NCBI GenBank assembly: GCA_007922195.1
Contig: ML681992.1
Coordinates: 35,825,877 to 35,889,876, forward strand
Direction of reading: 5' to 3'
DNA: 64,000 bases
DNA from: Podocnemis expansa
Taxonomy: Eukaryota > Chordata > Testudines > Podocnemididae
Program-made: the position numbers and the translations under genes
The notes under the pieces: model-generated
Seen by the model: only the letters and a program-made list of their open reading frames with translations
What the model was told of the DNA's origin: nothing
The model's database searches: none
In this document: one piece after another, positions 1 to 10,861 of the stretch
Layout: the number at the start of each line of letters is the position of its first letter
Position numbering within the stretch: position 1 is the stretch's first letter

Positions 1-1549
1 ATATATTATCTTCCTCTGTACTAGATGTGATGGAAGGGAGAGCCAGTCATAGTTCGTGAAGGGCACCAAAAACCCTTGGGCCAGCCCTGTCAGCAACACT
101 TCAGCTTCAACATTGCCTGCTACTGTTCTCACCAGGGGCCATCTAGTTTGAGTTTAAAGCACCCTTGGAGCTAGACATTTCTGTGTGTGGACAGGAATGG
201 GCAGGCAACAACTACAGCTGTAGCTCAGCTAAGAAAGCAGCAAAGACAAGTCTCATTTATCTATATAGGGACTAGCATTGTGAAGTCCTAATTATAGCTG
301 AGGCATCTAGGAATAATAATAAAATAATCATAATAATTAATAATAAATACACTATTATATGTAGTTACCATGGGTTTTGTTACTACCAGTATGCTGCACT
401 ATAAAAAAAAATAAAATATAGAAAATCACTGGTTGACTTTTAGCTGAAATACATTCTTGTCATAAGAATTCCTAAAATGCCTACCACAGCAGTATCATCC
501 TGGGCCTTGACAAATGTTTAGTTTAAAAATAGCAGCCGGTGACTGTCTGATATACAAAGGATAAACATTTTTAATGAGTTCAGAAAGTATTAGACAGGGT
601 ACATGGGAAGAGCTCAGAGATTTTGCTGTGTGGCTGTGTGCCTAAAACCTATAGATGAAGTCTATTTTTCAGTCTAGAAATATAGTAAATTGCCAGATGT
701 TCCTCATGAAAGAACACAAGTGAGGTATAAATTGTGGAAGTTCTTTAAATTGAGATCTGGCTCTGGGAAGCTTATGTTTTGTTGTTAATACTCTCCATTC
801 AAACCTTGGATTATTTCTCTAGGGATGACTGATAGGAGCTGTAGTAAATTCATTTGAAGAGAACAAATTGGCAGATGTAGTGTTCATAAATAATGGATAA
901 AGTGAGCTCATATTAAAATATTATAGTGGATATTGGAACGTGCATCTCCAGTATCAATTGTTTCAGATTATTTCTTTATTACAGCAATAAACACTGATGT
1001 ATTGTGTTAATATCATTCAATAGCAACAGATGGAAAAGCACTCAGAAAAGGGATATTTCGACTTGAAAAACATAGAAGTAATGTATGGATCAATTTAGAA
1101 GCGTAAGACAAAGGAATTGTGAGAACTGGCATAGAATCTGTGATGAAGCACGAATGGGACTGAAGAGAAACTTTCAGTGTATGGCCTGATTGGCTTGTAC
1201 GTTAGAACTGTGCAGTCATGAGAGCAGTATTACAACCTTACAGACCATTCCAGTCATAAAACCCACTCTAGCTCACAGATTATTACCCCTTTTCAAAACT
1301 GGGGAGACAAAGGAATAGGGAGGCCATGTTTAGGCCTAGATTACACAGGCAGTTTGAAGAAAGTCTGTGAGTTTTAAAAGCATTTTCCCTACATCCTCCG
1401 TTAAAGATGTATGTAACCATTCAAACACCTCTTAAGTTTCTTCTTCCAAGCTGTGTGTGTGACAAGAGCTCTCCCTCACTTCTCTCACAGCTTCCTGTGG
1501 CTCTGATAGAAGAATGCAGCTGAATAGGCCATCTGATCTAAATCTTTAT
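1..1549. other. Unassigned AT-rich sequence
   Basis: I see no coding frame of any length and no recognised repeat here. There is a short AT-rich simple stretch built from TAATAA units at about 314-355. The interval ends at the TAT duplication that flanks the MITE starting at 1550. Confidence 0.5.
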
Positions 1550-1992
1550 GGTTATGTCTACACTAACAAATTGGTTCAAATTAAGGACCTTTAATTTGAA
1601 TCTTGTCTACATTAGGCTCTGCCTAGTTTGAACTTAAAAATTTTTTAGTTTGAACTAAGTAAAGCTTAATTTGAACTACTTAGTTCAGCTGGTTAGTCTG
1701 AACTCGCTGCTTAGTTCAAACTTATTTGCACATTTAGTTCAAACTAGCACAATGTAGAGATGCTAGTTCAAACTAAATGAGTTCAAACTAGTGGTTAGTT
1801 TGAACTAAGCACATTTTTTTAGCTCGAACTTTTAGTTTGAACTAACCACGATTTTTTTAGTTTGAACTAATAAGTTAGTTTGAACTAAAAAACAGTGCAG
1901 CTAGTTTGAACTAAAAGTTAGTTCAAATGGAAGACCCATGCTTAGTTTGAACTAATCAAGTCCTAACTGAGATTTTAGGTGTAGACATAGCC
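1550..1992. mobile_element. Harbinger-type MITE, GTTTGAAC subfamily
   Basis: The left end reads GGTTATGTCTACAC and the right end is its imperfect reverse complement (GTGTAGACATAGCC). Both are flanked by the 3-bp duplication TAT. The interior is almost entirely made of about nineteen direct or inverted variants of AGTTTGAACTAA, so the element can fold back on itself. It has no coding capacity. The 3-bp duplication and terminal motif match the complete PIF/Harbinger element at 37747-42033, which suggests it was moved in trans by a related transposase. The family assignment is inferred from the ends. Confidence 0.8.
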
Positions 1993-2126
1993 TATAATAC
2001 CATGGCTGGCTTATTTCCAGCTGTGTCAGAAACCACTTCATTGGAGGTCAATGAGCCTATGGTGACCTGAGAAGTTTGAACATATTGTAGTATTATGCTG
2101 GTTATCAAGACATAATAACCCCTAAC

Positions 2127-2764
2127 AGATAGGAGCAACCATTGGCAGCCCCCGTACCAGCCCCACCCACCGCACCCTCAGCAGGTGCCAGGGACATGGT
2201 CAAAAGGGAGCAGGGCCAGGTCTCTGGTTCCCAGCCAGTGTTGGGGCCAGCACCTGCCAGCAGGTGGCCTCCAGTTCCCATCCCTGTCCCCAGCCCTGGG
2301 GCCAGATCTTGCCCCCACCAGAGGGTGGCCTCCAGGTCCCAGGGTTGAGGGGCTGGCTCCCGCCAGTGGGTGGCCTCCAGTTAATGGGGTCAAGGCTGGC
2401 TTCTGCTGGCAAGCAGCCTCCAGTTCCTGGGGTCAGAATTGGCTCCTGCTGGCAGTGACAGTGCCTGGTGGGCCAACCTGCCCTGATCCCCTTTAGCAGC
2501 CCTGCCCAGCAGGAGGCAAGGCCAGCAGGAGCCAGGAGCTCCACATGCCACAGCTTCTTTGTCACTGCTGACCACATTCCCTGGGGGAGGGGGGGGGGGA
2601 GCTCAGCCAGCAGAGGCCTGGAGCCGTGGCATATGTCTCTTGTGACACTAGGTACTGCAGCACTGGGGGGGGAGGCAGTGGGGGAGCCTGAGTGACGCTA
2701 CAGTCCACTCGGGCTCGGCCCACTTGCCATCTTTGGCACACTTGCTATGGGTTGCCAACCCCTA
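2127..2764 (+). mobile_element. hAT-like non-autonomous element, GC-rich
   Basis: The left end (GGAGCAACCATTGGCAG followed by a CAGCAGGTGCCAG segment) and the right end (GGGTTGCCAACCCCTA) match the short element at 50594-50767, which has clear CAGGGGTTG...CAACCCCTG ends. This is a longer member of that family. The interior holds GC-rich repeats of a GGTGGCCTCCAG type. The several 60-125 codon open frames inside arise from low stop density in GC-rich DNA. An octamer CCCCTAAC lies on both sides, but it overlaps the terminal motif, so I do not count it as a proven duplication. Confidence 0.5.
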
Positions 2765-3529
2765 ACTGCTTGCTCTCTTTTCTCACCTTAACATGATGAG
2801 CCCACGTACCATAGGTGACCACAATGACATATGAATAGTTCATGTTCAACTCACCGGGGCCATTTCTGGTCCTTGCAGCAGCTCTAGAAATTTTGAACCA
2901 TGCTAGGAAATCAGATAGGGTTGACTCGCTATGTTCCGTGAGCCCCATGCAAGCAATATCCATGGAGTATCTGAATCTTCAATATCAGGCTAACAGTGTT
3001 GGCAACTGCTTCATATAAGCTCACTGCATTTTCAGTAATGGCCAACTTTTAGCAGTCTTGCCACATATCAATGCATGTTACTGAGATACTTCAATCTGAT
3101 CAGAAAGCTATTTATCAGAAAAAGAGAGACAATTTGCATCACTGGAAACATTTAAAGCCTGAATTTCCAATTGTGATTTCCACCATGCGAACTTTCTCAG
3201 CTGAAATTCCTGGATGCACTATTAGGGTATGTCCACACGAGGTTTTTATTTCGAAACAACACTGGTTGTGTCGAATAAGAACCTGCATGTCCACATGACG
3301 TTCTCTTGTTTCAAAACGACGATCTCCATCATTTTGAAACAAGAGCCATCGTTTCAAAATGGCTTATCCCCTTCCATTTCAAAACAATGGTTATTTTGAA
3401 ACGAGTCGTTTTGAAATAATCGTCGTTTGGACATGTTATTTAGAAACAAGTGTTGTTTCAAAATAACAGTTCTGACCTTCTTCGTAGGGTGCACAGCACC
3501 CAAGGGAAGCAGGAAGTCCCTTCCCACGT

Positions 3530-5232
3530 GTGCCTGCCAGCATGGCCAGAGGCCTGTCCAAGCATGGCAGCAGGTGCCAGCAATGCCCCAGGGGGGTGAC
3601 ATCGTGCCCCATATGGACACCCGAGGAGGTCCACTGCCTCGTCAGCATTTGGAGGAGGGAGGCCATCATGCCCCAGTTCTGGGCGAGCCACTGGACCCGG
3701 GACATATATGCGGACATCACCGTGGTGCTGTCCACTGAGGGCCACGAGTGCATAACAGAGCAGGTGTGCTCCAAAATAAAGGCCCCGCACCAAGACCACA
3801 CCCAGACCAGGGAGCCATGGGAGCTCCAGGGGGCAGGTAGCACTGCTACCTGCCCCTTCTATGATGAGCTCCATGCGTTCCTGGGGCCGGAGCCCAGTGG
3901 CCTGCCAGCAGAGGCCGTCAACACCGGGGCACGCCACAGCTCATCCTCCGGCCTGGAGGCTGCGGACACAGGGTCCGAAGTCTCCATTGGCGAGCCTCCC
4001 GCCGCACCGCCACCAGCAGTGGAGGCCATACCCGGGACCCCGGAGCTGTTCCCTGGCCCCGATGGAGGGAGCAGCATGGAGGAACAGGGGCCTGACACCA
4101 TCCCAGCCCCTGCAGAGTCCGACACAGACACGGGGACATTGCGCTGGACCTCTGGAGCCCCTGTGGGTGAGTATTCCCCTCCCGCAGAGGCACGCAGGGC
4201 TGGGCCTTTCCAGGTCATGGGCAGCGAGGAGATACAGGACCAGGCACTGGGGCAGGTAGGGCATAGGGTCGGCGGGTGCAGAGGCTCTCCCATGGCCACG
4301 GGTATCTGAAAGACAGGTGGCACCAGGGTCACAGGCCCCTGTGTGCCTGGGGGTGGTTAACAGGGGCTGGGTGTCAAAGATGCAGCCACATCTTGGGCAG
4401 GGTGGAGAGCATGCAGGCCTTGCCACTGGCAAGTGGCCTTGGGAGGCTCCCCTAGAGCAAGGCGTGGGTGAGTCCAGCTCACCACTGTGGGCACCACTAG
4501 CATGTGTGCCTCCAGGGTACGGTTGCCAGATGTCAGGCAAAAGGAGAACATGGTCCCCTTTTTACCTTCCTGATCTTTTTATCCTCACATTCTCTGTCTG
4601 GCAGGCAGTTTAAAATACAGGATTTTGTCAGGCTTTTTACTGTAGGGGTTGAAGGATCCTGGAATGCCATAGAATACTTATTTGTACAGGAAAGTGTTCC
4701 AGGGCCCCCTAAACACTGCAAAATATCACATCCGTACCACATTTTCTCCCATGTGTCCTCCAATGCCCTCCTTTTTGTACTTTCCTGGCCTCATTTCAAG
4801 GCTTTGGGATCCGGTAGCCCTACCCCAGGGCAATGTCCCACAAGATCCTAAGTCCTGCTGACAGTCAGGGCAGAGGCGTGTGCTGCAGACAGGCTGCACA
4901 CAGACAAGGGCAGCAGGGCCAACTGTGTTTTCTGCTTCCCTCCAGCAGGTCGCCCAGCCGCCCGCTGTGCTGCACCACTTACCCAATGCCTCAGCCCGAG
5001 GCCACCACAGCGGAGGAGGAGGGCCCCCCGGACACGAGGCGAGATCCTCGAGAGCCTGGAGGAACTGGGGCAGCGGACTGAGGTGTCCACCCAGGCCTGG
5101 CAGCAGGACCAAGCCAGGTGGCAGAACTCAGCCCTCTGCCTGCTGCAGCAGGTGGCAGCTGCAAATGATCGGGTGGTCGCCGCCCTGGAGCGCCAGGTGC
5201 AGGCCATCGAGCACCAGGTGCAGGCCAGCTAG
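3530..5232 (+). CDS. Harbinger accessory Myb/SANT-like DNA-binding protein, two exons
   Basis: PIF/Harbinger elements encode a second protein that binds the element and helps bring the nuclease to it. Exon 1 (3530-4166) carries a trihelix/Myb-SANT domain at about residues 27-95, with the signature WTPEEVHCLVSIW, then RDIYADI and KIK. A Pro/Ser/Glu-rich acidic linker follows. The exon ends at a consensus donor (TGTGG^GTGAGT, GT at 4167). A polypyrimidine-AG acceptor at 4944-4945 opens exon 2 (4946-5232), which encodes a basic RRRR stretch and a probable C-terminal coiled coil (LLQQVAAANDRVVAALERQV) before TAG at 5230-5232. The splice keeps frame and gives about 307 codons. The start is uncertain: compared with the copy at 39887-41707, the ancestral frame has an in-frame TGA and a 1-base loss before the Trp, so only the alternative ATG at 3530 enters the domain frame. 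Expression is unknown, and it could be a recent pseudogene. Confidence 0.55.
4515..4832. repeat. Ancient insertion inside the Myb/SANT intron
   Basis: This segment runs from GGTTGCCAGATGTC to a GGTAGCCCTACC end and has a body unlike the rest of the transposon. It lies in the intron and has a counterpart at about 40370-40695 in the complete copy. The insertion therefore predates the divergence of the two Harbinger copies. The ends look like a decayed non-autonomous DNA element, but I cannot assign a family. Confidence 0.45.
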
Positions 5233-5563
5233 CGCCTCTGCGACCGCCTGCCCACTGCAGTTGAGGCAATTGCCACCAGCCTCCACCAGCTGCTGGAACG
5301 GACGGCCCCTCCAGCAGCTGCAGGGGGTCCACCGCCTGGCCTTCCCTGGGGCAACCCTGGACCCAGGGTGGCCAGGGGTGGGGCGGGGAACACCACCACC
5401 CCCGGATCCCGCCACAGGCCCTGCCTAAGTTCTCCCCTGCCACCCAGACTCTCCCACCACTTCCCCCCAATCTATCTCCCCCTTCCAAGTTGCTGGCCCG
5501 CCCCAGGCCGCCCCCACATTGCCCCATCCCGTAACCCTCCCCAGCCCCAACCCCTCTTTTGTT

Positions 5564-5569
5564 AATAAA
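5564..5569 (+). promoter_or_regulatory. Polyadenylation signal AATAAA of the Myb/SANT gene
   Basis: AATAAA lies about 330 bases past the stop codon of the Myb/SANT frame and is followed by a T/G-rich stretch (TTCCTGGTTTTGAGTGG). The same hexamer is present in the complete copy on the minus strand at 39432-39437, so it is probably the functional 3' end signal of the element gene. Confidence 0.55.
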
Positions 5570-5675
5570 TGTTTGAAACTTATTCCTGGTTTTGAGTGGT
5601 TTTATTGGGGGTAGTTCACAGTGCGGGTGGATGGGTGGGGGCTGGCTGTGGGCAAATGGGGAAGGTTTATTTAGA

Positions 5676-7468
5676 GAGGGGCAAAAGAGAAGGACAAACA
5701 GGGGCAATGGGGGCAGCAGTAACAGCTAACACAAGGTCCTGCAGGCCCAGCAGTGCAGCAGACTGGAAGCAGACTGTGAGCTTTGTGTTTGCACCCTGAG
5801 TTCAGGAGTCCCAGCACAACTCCAGTCCAGTGTTTTGTCCAGCAGCTGCTGGTCGTCTTCAGCACCAGCAACCTTCTCAGCAAAAACCCTCTTCTGCCAC
5901 TCTCTGTGACCACAGAGCAACACCCTTCCCACTTAACTAACTACAGCCTCTTCCTTAGTCCCAGGCCGGGTCCCAGGCACTGTACTCATCACCCCATGGC
6001 TCCAAATGGCCAGTCACTGGGTCCAGCTCTGTTCTTGGGTGACTATCTCCAGTACAGTGGCCTTCTGTGGGTGCTGGCCTGGTGTGCCATGTCAGCTGCT
6101 CTGTCCTCCCTGGCATCAGGCAGGGCCTCTCTCTGCTGCTTCTTTCTGGCTGTCTCGCTCCTGGGACCTCTGGCTGCAGCCCCTTCCCCTCAACTCCACA
6201 CCCTCCTTTCAGGACAATCACTCCCTCCCCCACAGGGCAAAGATTTAAAGAAACCACTCTCTTTAAGACCCCAAAGGGTTACATATAAACCACTTCTTCA
6301 TGGGGATTTTACTCATACGAAATTTGCCCCTGGTGCATGTGATCATGATTGAATGTGAGCACCCACAACTAGCACATATGCACAGAGTCGTGTGTGTGTG
6401 TGTGTGCCAAGTGGATGCCATCTTGAAAATTAAGGGCTTGTTTCTCTTCTAATTCCAACATAATCCCATTGAGTCATGGAACCCCTCATTGAATGACTTC
6501 AATGGCTTTTGGATCAAGCTCCAAGATGGATTGGAAGCAATCTTCACTGCTGTTGCATGTTGCTCAATAGCTCCCGCCTTTCAGCAGACTCTTCACTTTT
6601 ATTATTGTATCATTGCATTCATTATGTCCCCCTGCTGCCATATAAGCCTTCATATAAACAATGCAGAGCACTACTGTGGTTAATTAATGTTTTCAGGTGG
6701 ACTTTTGAGTCCTTAGGGATGATCAGAGCAGCTCATTTTACAGATAGGGTTCTTTGCTGTATTTGTTATAAATGCAGCGCAGCAACTGGGACTGTTGAAT
6801 ATTTTATAACTATTGCCATTATCCTTGACTATGAGGTCTGAGTTCCTCTTAATTATTTTATATTAGGAAATCTGTTGATTTTTGGGAAGCCCATGTGCAG
6901 TATTTAGATTTGATGTGTGTGCAGCCATCAGTTCTATTGCTGCATCCCTGGGAAAGGGAGATAACATTCTTGGGTATTCTTGCTAATGATTAGTTCTGCA
7001 AAACCCATCTATACAAATTGACAATAGCTTTCTACAGATGAGCTGCTGTGATGACTGCCTAATTGACTTAGAAGCCTAAATCCAATTGGCTTTTGGTGGG
7101 ATTTAGGCACTTCTTGGGTCCCTTCTTCTCCTTCTCCTTCTGTCATCCCCTAAACTCTAGCAGTGACAAGTTACTCACACAGGAAGCACATTAGTGGCAA
7201 ACCAATCACCAAGTGAATATATGGCCTCCTTGCAGGTCTACAAATGCCACCCAAACATGAGTAATACGACAGCAACTACCCACATCTCAGCCAGAACATG
7301 TTTGGTCCAGCGACCCTGTCTAATGCTGCACGTGCTGGGCTCTGGGTCTTATGACCAGAGATCATTTACACATATAGAAAGTCTTTTTTCTAATCACTAT
7401 CTGCTAATATCTTTCACCTCTTAGGGCTCATTTAAATGTACAGTAAGCGATGACTTTGTGTGCTAGGA
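5676..7468. other. Unassigned; possible LTR-like relic and a GT microsatellite
   Basis: The part at 5800-6300 is C/T-rich and ends near a CTCTTTAAGACCCC segment. Its style resembles the minus-strand counterpart of the TATA-bearing segments elsewhere in the window, but there is no alignable match good enough to name it. A short GT dinucleotide run lies at about 6391-6406. No coding frame is supported. Confidence 0.35.
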
Positions 7469-7648
7469 CAGTGGTTCTCCACTCCTGTGTCAAGACACAT
7501 TACTGTGTCACCACCCAGTGGTAAGTGTGTCCTGGAGCGCTGGGGAAATAGCTGGGTTTGTCCTGGGTGGGGGGTGGGCTGGTGTATCCTGTAGGGTCAT
7601 GATATGGCACCAAGTGTGTTGTGCTCTGCAAATGGTTGAGAACCACTG
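7469..7648 (+). mobile_element. hAT MITE, CAGTGGTTCTC family
   Basis: The ends are CAGTGGTTCTCCACTCC and GGTTGAGAACCACTG, an imperfect terminal inverted repeat typical of hAT miniatures. The body (GTCAAGACACATTACTGTGTC..., then a GGTGTATCCTGTAGG stretch) matches the copies at 43015-43192 and, inverted, at 43829-44003. The flanking octamers are only roughly similar, as expected for an old insertion. Confidence 0.75.
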
Positions 7649-7689
7649 CTTGAGGGCACAGAATCAATCAACTGCTGAGCCACTCTGGA

Positions 7690-8160
7690 GTAAATTTGCA
7701 CCCAGCCATGTGTGGGTAAGTGTTATGCTAATCCAGCAACTAAAGGGTTAATATAGGTCCTGCCAGCTACTTCTGATTGACAGTTTAAGGGCAGTTAGGT
7801 GGATAAAAGGGCTGGGAAGCAGAAGAGTGGCATGACTAACACAGGAATAAGCAGATAGGAGAAAGGAACTCCTGGCAGCAGACTGCCAGAGTTGTCCATG
7901 GCCAACACTTCAGCAAGGGACAAAAAGATTGCAGAGCCTGAAAGTTCTCCTACCAACTCCCTGGGGCAGACATGAGAACAGACAGGGTTTCCAGATTGCT
8001 GGACACCACGGATGGACTGACAGCCCTGTTGTGCTGTGTGAGCCTGTGCCCCTTTATTGCCAGGGAGTGTTTGCTGCAACCTATCAAAATGTGGCACAGG
8101 AGCCTTGTTTCTCACAAAGCCTGATGGTGCCTGAAGCTCCCTTTTGGTGGTAAACCTCCA
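7690..8160 (+). repeat. LTR-like segment with TATA-type motif
   Basis: An AAAGGGTTAATATAGG stretch is followed by GGATAAAAGGGCTGGG, then purine-rich sequence (AGGAGAAAGGAACTCC). The same order (GGGTTAA, TATAAAA, purine-rich leader) is seen near 8822, 14988 and 24256. This looks like the promoter half of LTR retrotransposons. No partner LTR or primer-binding site is visible, so this is tentative. Confidence 0.3.
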
Positions 8161-8597
8161 CTCAGTCCCCTAGTGAAGGCTGTGGCTCCCATTCATGACT
8201 TAGCACTGTTATGTTCTGCTGGGGGAAGCCACCTGGTTTTTAAACTCACATTCTTCCTAACTGAACACAAATTCTGAGTTTAGGGGGCTTTCTTGGTGGA
8301 CAGATGAGGTGTCATACTGGGAAGCCACCAGGCTGGGAGACAGCATGCAGAAGGTGAGGGAAGGCTCTGGTATATTCTGCACTTGAGGAGGAGAGCAGAA
8401 AAGGGTCTCTTATAGTTAACATTTGGTGCAAGGCTTCAGAGATGGGGCAAGCCATACAGGTTGTCAGTCACATTTGGGAAATCAATATTTGTCTGGCTTC
8501 TCAAATAGTCCATGTGAAGACGGCTGAATTTAGCTCTAGGGGATAATGACTGGTGAAAAGCCTAGAGGTTCAGTTCAGTTTATTACAAGTACTAAAA

Positions 8598-8715
8598 AGA
8601 TCGGGGCAGCTGTGTTAGTCTAGTCCAGCAAAAAATGCAAGGGATTTTCTCCCATGAAAGTTCATTCAATAAATAAATCTGTTAGTTTTTAACTCCCACA
8701 GGACTCCTTGCTTTT
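8598..8715. repeat. SINE-like repeat with snap-back structure
   Basis: The head GGGGCAGCTGTGTTAGTCTA matches the head of the copies near 19008, 37426 and 45010. Instead of the usual body it continues into the reverse complement of that body (GTTAGTTTTTAACTCCCACA then GGACTCCTTG). The copy is therefore inverted upon itself, a product sometimes left by twin priming during retroposition. Confidence 0.5.
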
Positions 8716-8821
8716 TTTTCAAAAAAGATTGAATAATTATTTTATGTTATTGGAACCTTTATCCTTCCTCTTGCCTTCATTTTTCTTCTTTACATGGCTG
8801 CAGAAACCCCATGTAGCTGAT

Positions 8822-9360
8822 GAGCATAGAAAGGGTTAACACAGGCCAAGAGGTGAAGAATGAGTTGGTTAGGGTACTATAAAAAGGCTTGGTGTTCAAT
8901 GTGAGAGTAAAGAGGAGAAAAAGGTTGCCACAGGCTAGGAGCCTTTGAATGGCTGAGATATGAAAGAGTTCTCAGTGGAGTAATATAGCTTAGACAGTTT
9001 GGTTTGTTTCTTTTGAGGAGTAGTGGCTGGAGCAAAGCAGCCCTGGCTATTTCTTTTCCCTGAGTTGCAGAAAGTCCTAAGGTGTCCTTGTTTCATTAAC
9101 TCCAGAAGGGAAGGACCATTCTTCAGATTTGAGAGGAAACTACCTGCTTGTGCAAAGACTAAAGCATTTATCTTGTGAGAGATGAAATAAGGGTCCAGGC
9201 CGAGCAGGTCACTGAAGCACCAGCCACACCTGGTGCACAGGTAAGCATTTGTCCATACTCTTTCTCCTTCATCAGACTCGGTTTCTCTTCCTGAACCTAT
9301 CAATACAGTCCTAAATTCTCCAGACCTGATTCTGCCTAACACTCTCCTCATATCCAATGG
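8822..9360 (+). repeat. LTR-like segment with TATA box
   Basis: AAAGGGTTAACACAGGCC is followed about 50 bases later by TATAAAAAGG (8878) and a purine-rich leader (AGTAAAGAGGAGAAAAAGG). It has the same layout as the segment at 24256. The minus-strand open frame across 8935-9357 resembles nothing known and is probably chance. Confidence 0.3.
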
Positions 9361-10085
9361 CTACCTATTTGGAAGGATATTGACTGTTTATAATGAATCC
9401 TGTGTTATCCTTTTATTTCTTTATTTTCTTTCTCTTCCTCTAACTCTCTTCTGACATCAAACTGTGCCTGCTACTAAAGTACTTAGAGATCTAAATAACT
9501 TCCATACTATTTGCAAATATGGGGTAAGGCTAGTTGTACCTCTAGATCGATGCACACAGAGGAGGATTCTGCTGCATGCTTTCACTGTGAAGGTACATTA
9601 AGAGGTTCTGGAGAACTTGAAGCTGATATAAAAGCTTTTGTCTGTAGGTGGCGGGATGATTCATATCTGGACTTTGGAAAAGACAGCAATGACTGGGTTG
9701 TGTTTTGGATATAGGCATTTGCACCATCTGCACTGCTGTCATTTACTATGAACTGATCCAAAATTCAGTAAGTGCATCACTGAAAAGTATGCTTGTTAAA
9801 ATGCCATTGGCCATGGCACGGGAAGTTTACAAACAGTCATGAGGAAACCAGGTTAGATACAACTGTAATAAGCTTCTTTCTCAGACTGAATAGGAACCGA
9901 GAAGCTACTGAACTGAACCAGACCCATGGTCTGTCTCGTTCATTGTCTTTTCTCATACAGCAGCCAGTACCAAATGCTGTGGAGGAAAGTTCAAGAAACT
10001 TCACAAGCATCTGCCTTCTGTGTATGCAGTCTCTTCCCAATGCTCAGTAGTCAGAGATTTGGCTTAACAGGAGATTTCATTTGCC
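9361..10085. other. Unassigned sequence
   Basis: No repeat family, RNA gene or convincing coding frame is recognised. The short open frames here show no domain or biased composition. Confidence 0.4.
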
Positions 10086-10830
10086 TTCAGTACTTCTTGT
10101 TAGTATTAACTATTGTAACTCTGCATATGCTTGTTATTCACATAATCATTCAATTCCTTTCTGAACTGGCCAGATGCTTGACTTCTGTAGCAATGAGTTC
10201 CACAGTCTAACTATATTGTGTGGAAGTATTTTCTTTAATTTTTAATTTACCAATTTTCACCAACAGTGTCCATTTGCTCTCGTGTTATGAGAAATGAGGG
10301 CACAAGTTCCCTGTGTACCTTCTCTGTAGTATTCATCGCTTTTACAGACTTTCATCCTGACTCCTCTTATGTCTCCTTTCTAAAGTAAACAACCCCAGGC
10401 TCTTCAATCTCTTTCATAAGAGTTTTTTCTGCATGTGCCTTGCTGAACTACCTCAAATTGTACAATAGTCCTTCTTAAGATGGGATGACATACTGAACAC
10501 ACAACTCTGGATAAGGCCACACAATTGGTATAATGGAACAGCACTTTCTATTCTATATTCACCTTGTCCTTATGCAACTTAACTTCTCATTTGCTTTTTT
10601 TGGTGTAACTCATTGAATGCAATATTGTGCTAGTCTCTTAACTCAGATGGTTCAGTTAATCTTGAACCCTATAAGTTATGTAAGCAGTAGTACTTTTCCT
10701 TCATTTGTGCATCATACCATATTTATTAGCATTAAACTTAATCTGCCACTGTGTTAATCATGCTCTGACAACTTCTATGCCATCTGCAAATCTTGCTGGC
10801 TCCTTTTATTTTTCTGTCTCTTTGCTTGCT
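10086..10830 (-). mobile_element. Old CR1/L3-type LINE fragment
   Basis: The minus strand reads as the 3' half of an ancient CR1-clade LINE. The plus strand shows the usual complement landmarks in order: a 'fail to form' block around GCAATGAGTTCCACAG, CTCATGTC-type blocks, and the AATCTGCCACTGTGTTAATC segment that encodes the conserved RT region. All frames are broken by stops and indels. It abuts an oppositely oriented fragment at 10862. Confidence 0.5.
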
Positions 10831-10861
10831 TTTGTTTCATGGCAATTCTGAAAACATGCCC

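Larger units (their letters stand above)
3225..5675 (+). mobile_element. Truncated PIF/Harbinger DNA transposon, Myb/SANT half only
   Basis: It starts with GGGTATGTCCACACGA, preceded by TTA. A subterminal block rich in TTTCGAAAC/TTTTGAAAC motifs follows, then a Myb/SANT-like gene, a polyadenylation signal and a short tail ending near 5675. The whole interval is the reverse complement of about 39345-42033 in the complete copy. The transposase gene and the other terminus are absent, so the element is truncated by deletion or recombination. It cannot move as a unit because it lacks one end. Confidence 0.8.

Noticed and set aside
2119..2766. CCCCTAAC octamer on both sides of the hAT-like element as a target duplication
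   Set aside because: The right copy overlaps the expected CCCCTG terminus of the family, so the match could come from the terminal repeat itself.
4991..5707. 238-codon minus-strand frame opposite the Myb/SANT gene
   Set aside because: It is a shadow of the plus-strand exon and its GC-rich 3' region. It has no motif, and the counterpart region in the other copy does not conserve it as a gene.
5783..6352. 189-codon plus-strand frame with a hydrophobic middle (possible membrane protein)
   Set aside because: It is C/T-rich with no recognisable family. The region looks like a C/T-rich repeat relic, and competing frames overlap.
8935..9357. 140-codon minus-strand frame with several Cys
   Set aside because: The cysteines do not form a zinc-finger spacing I recognise, and the region appears to be an LTR-like leader on the other strand. 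There is no homolog by eye.
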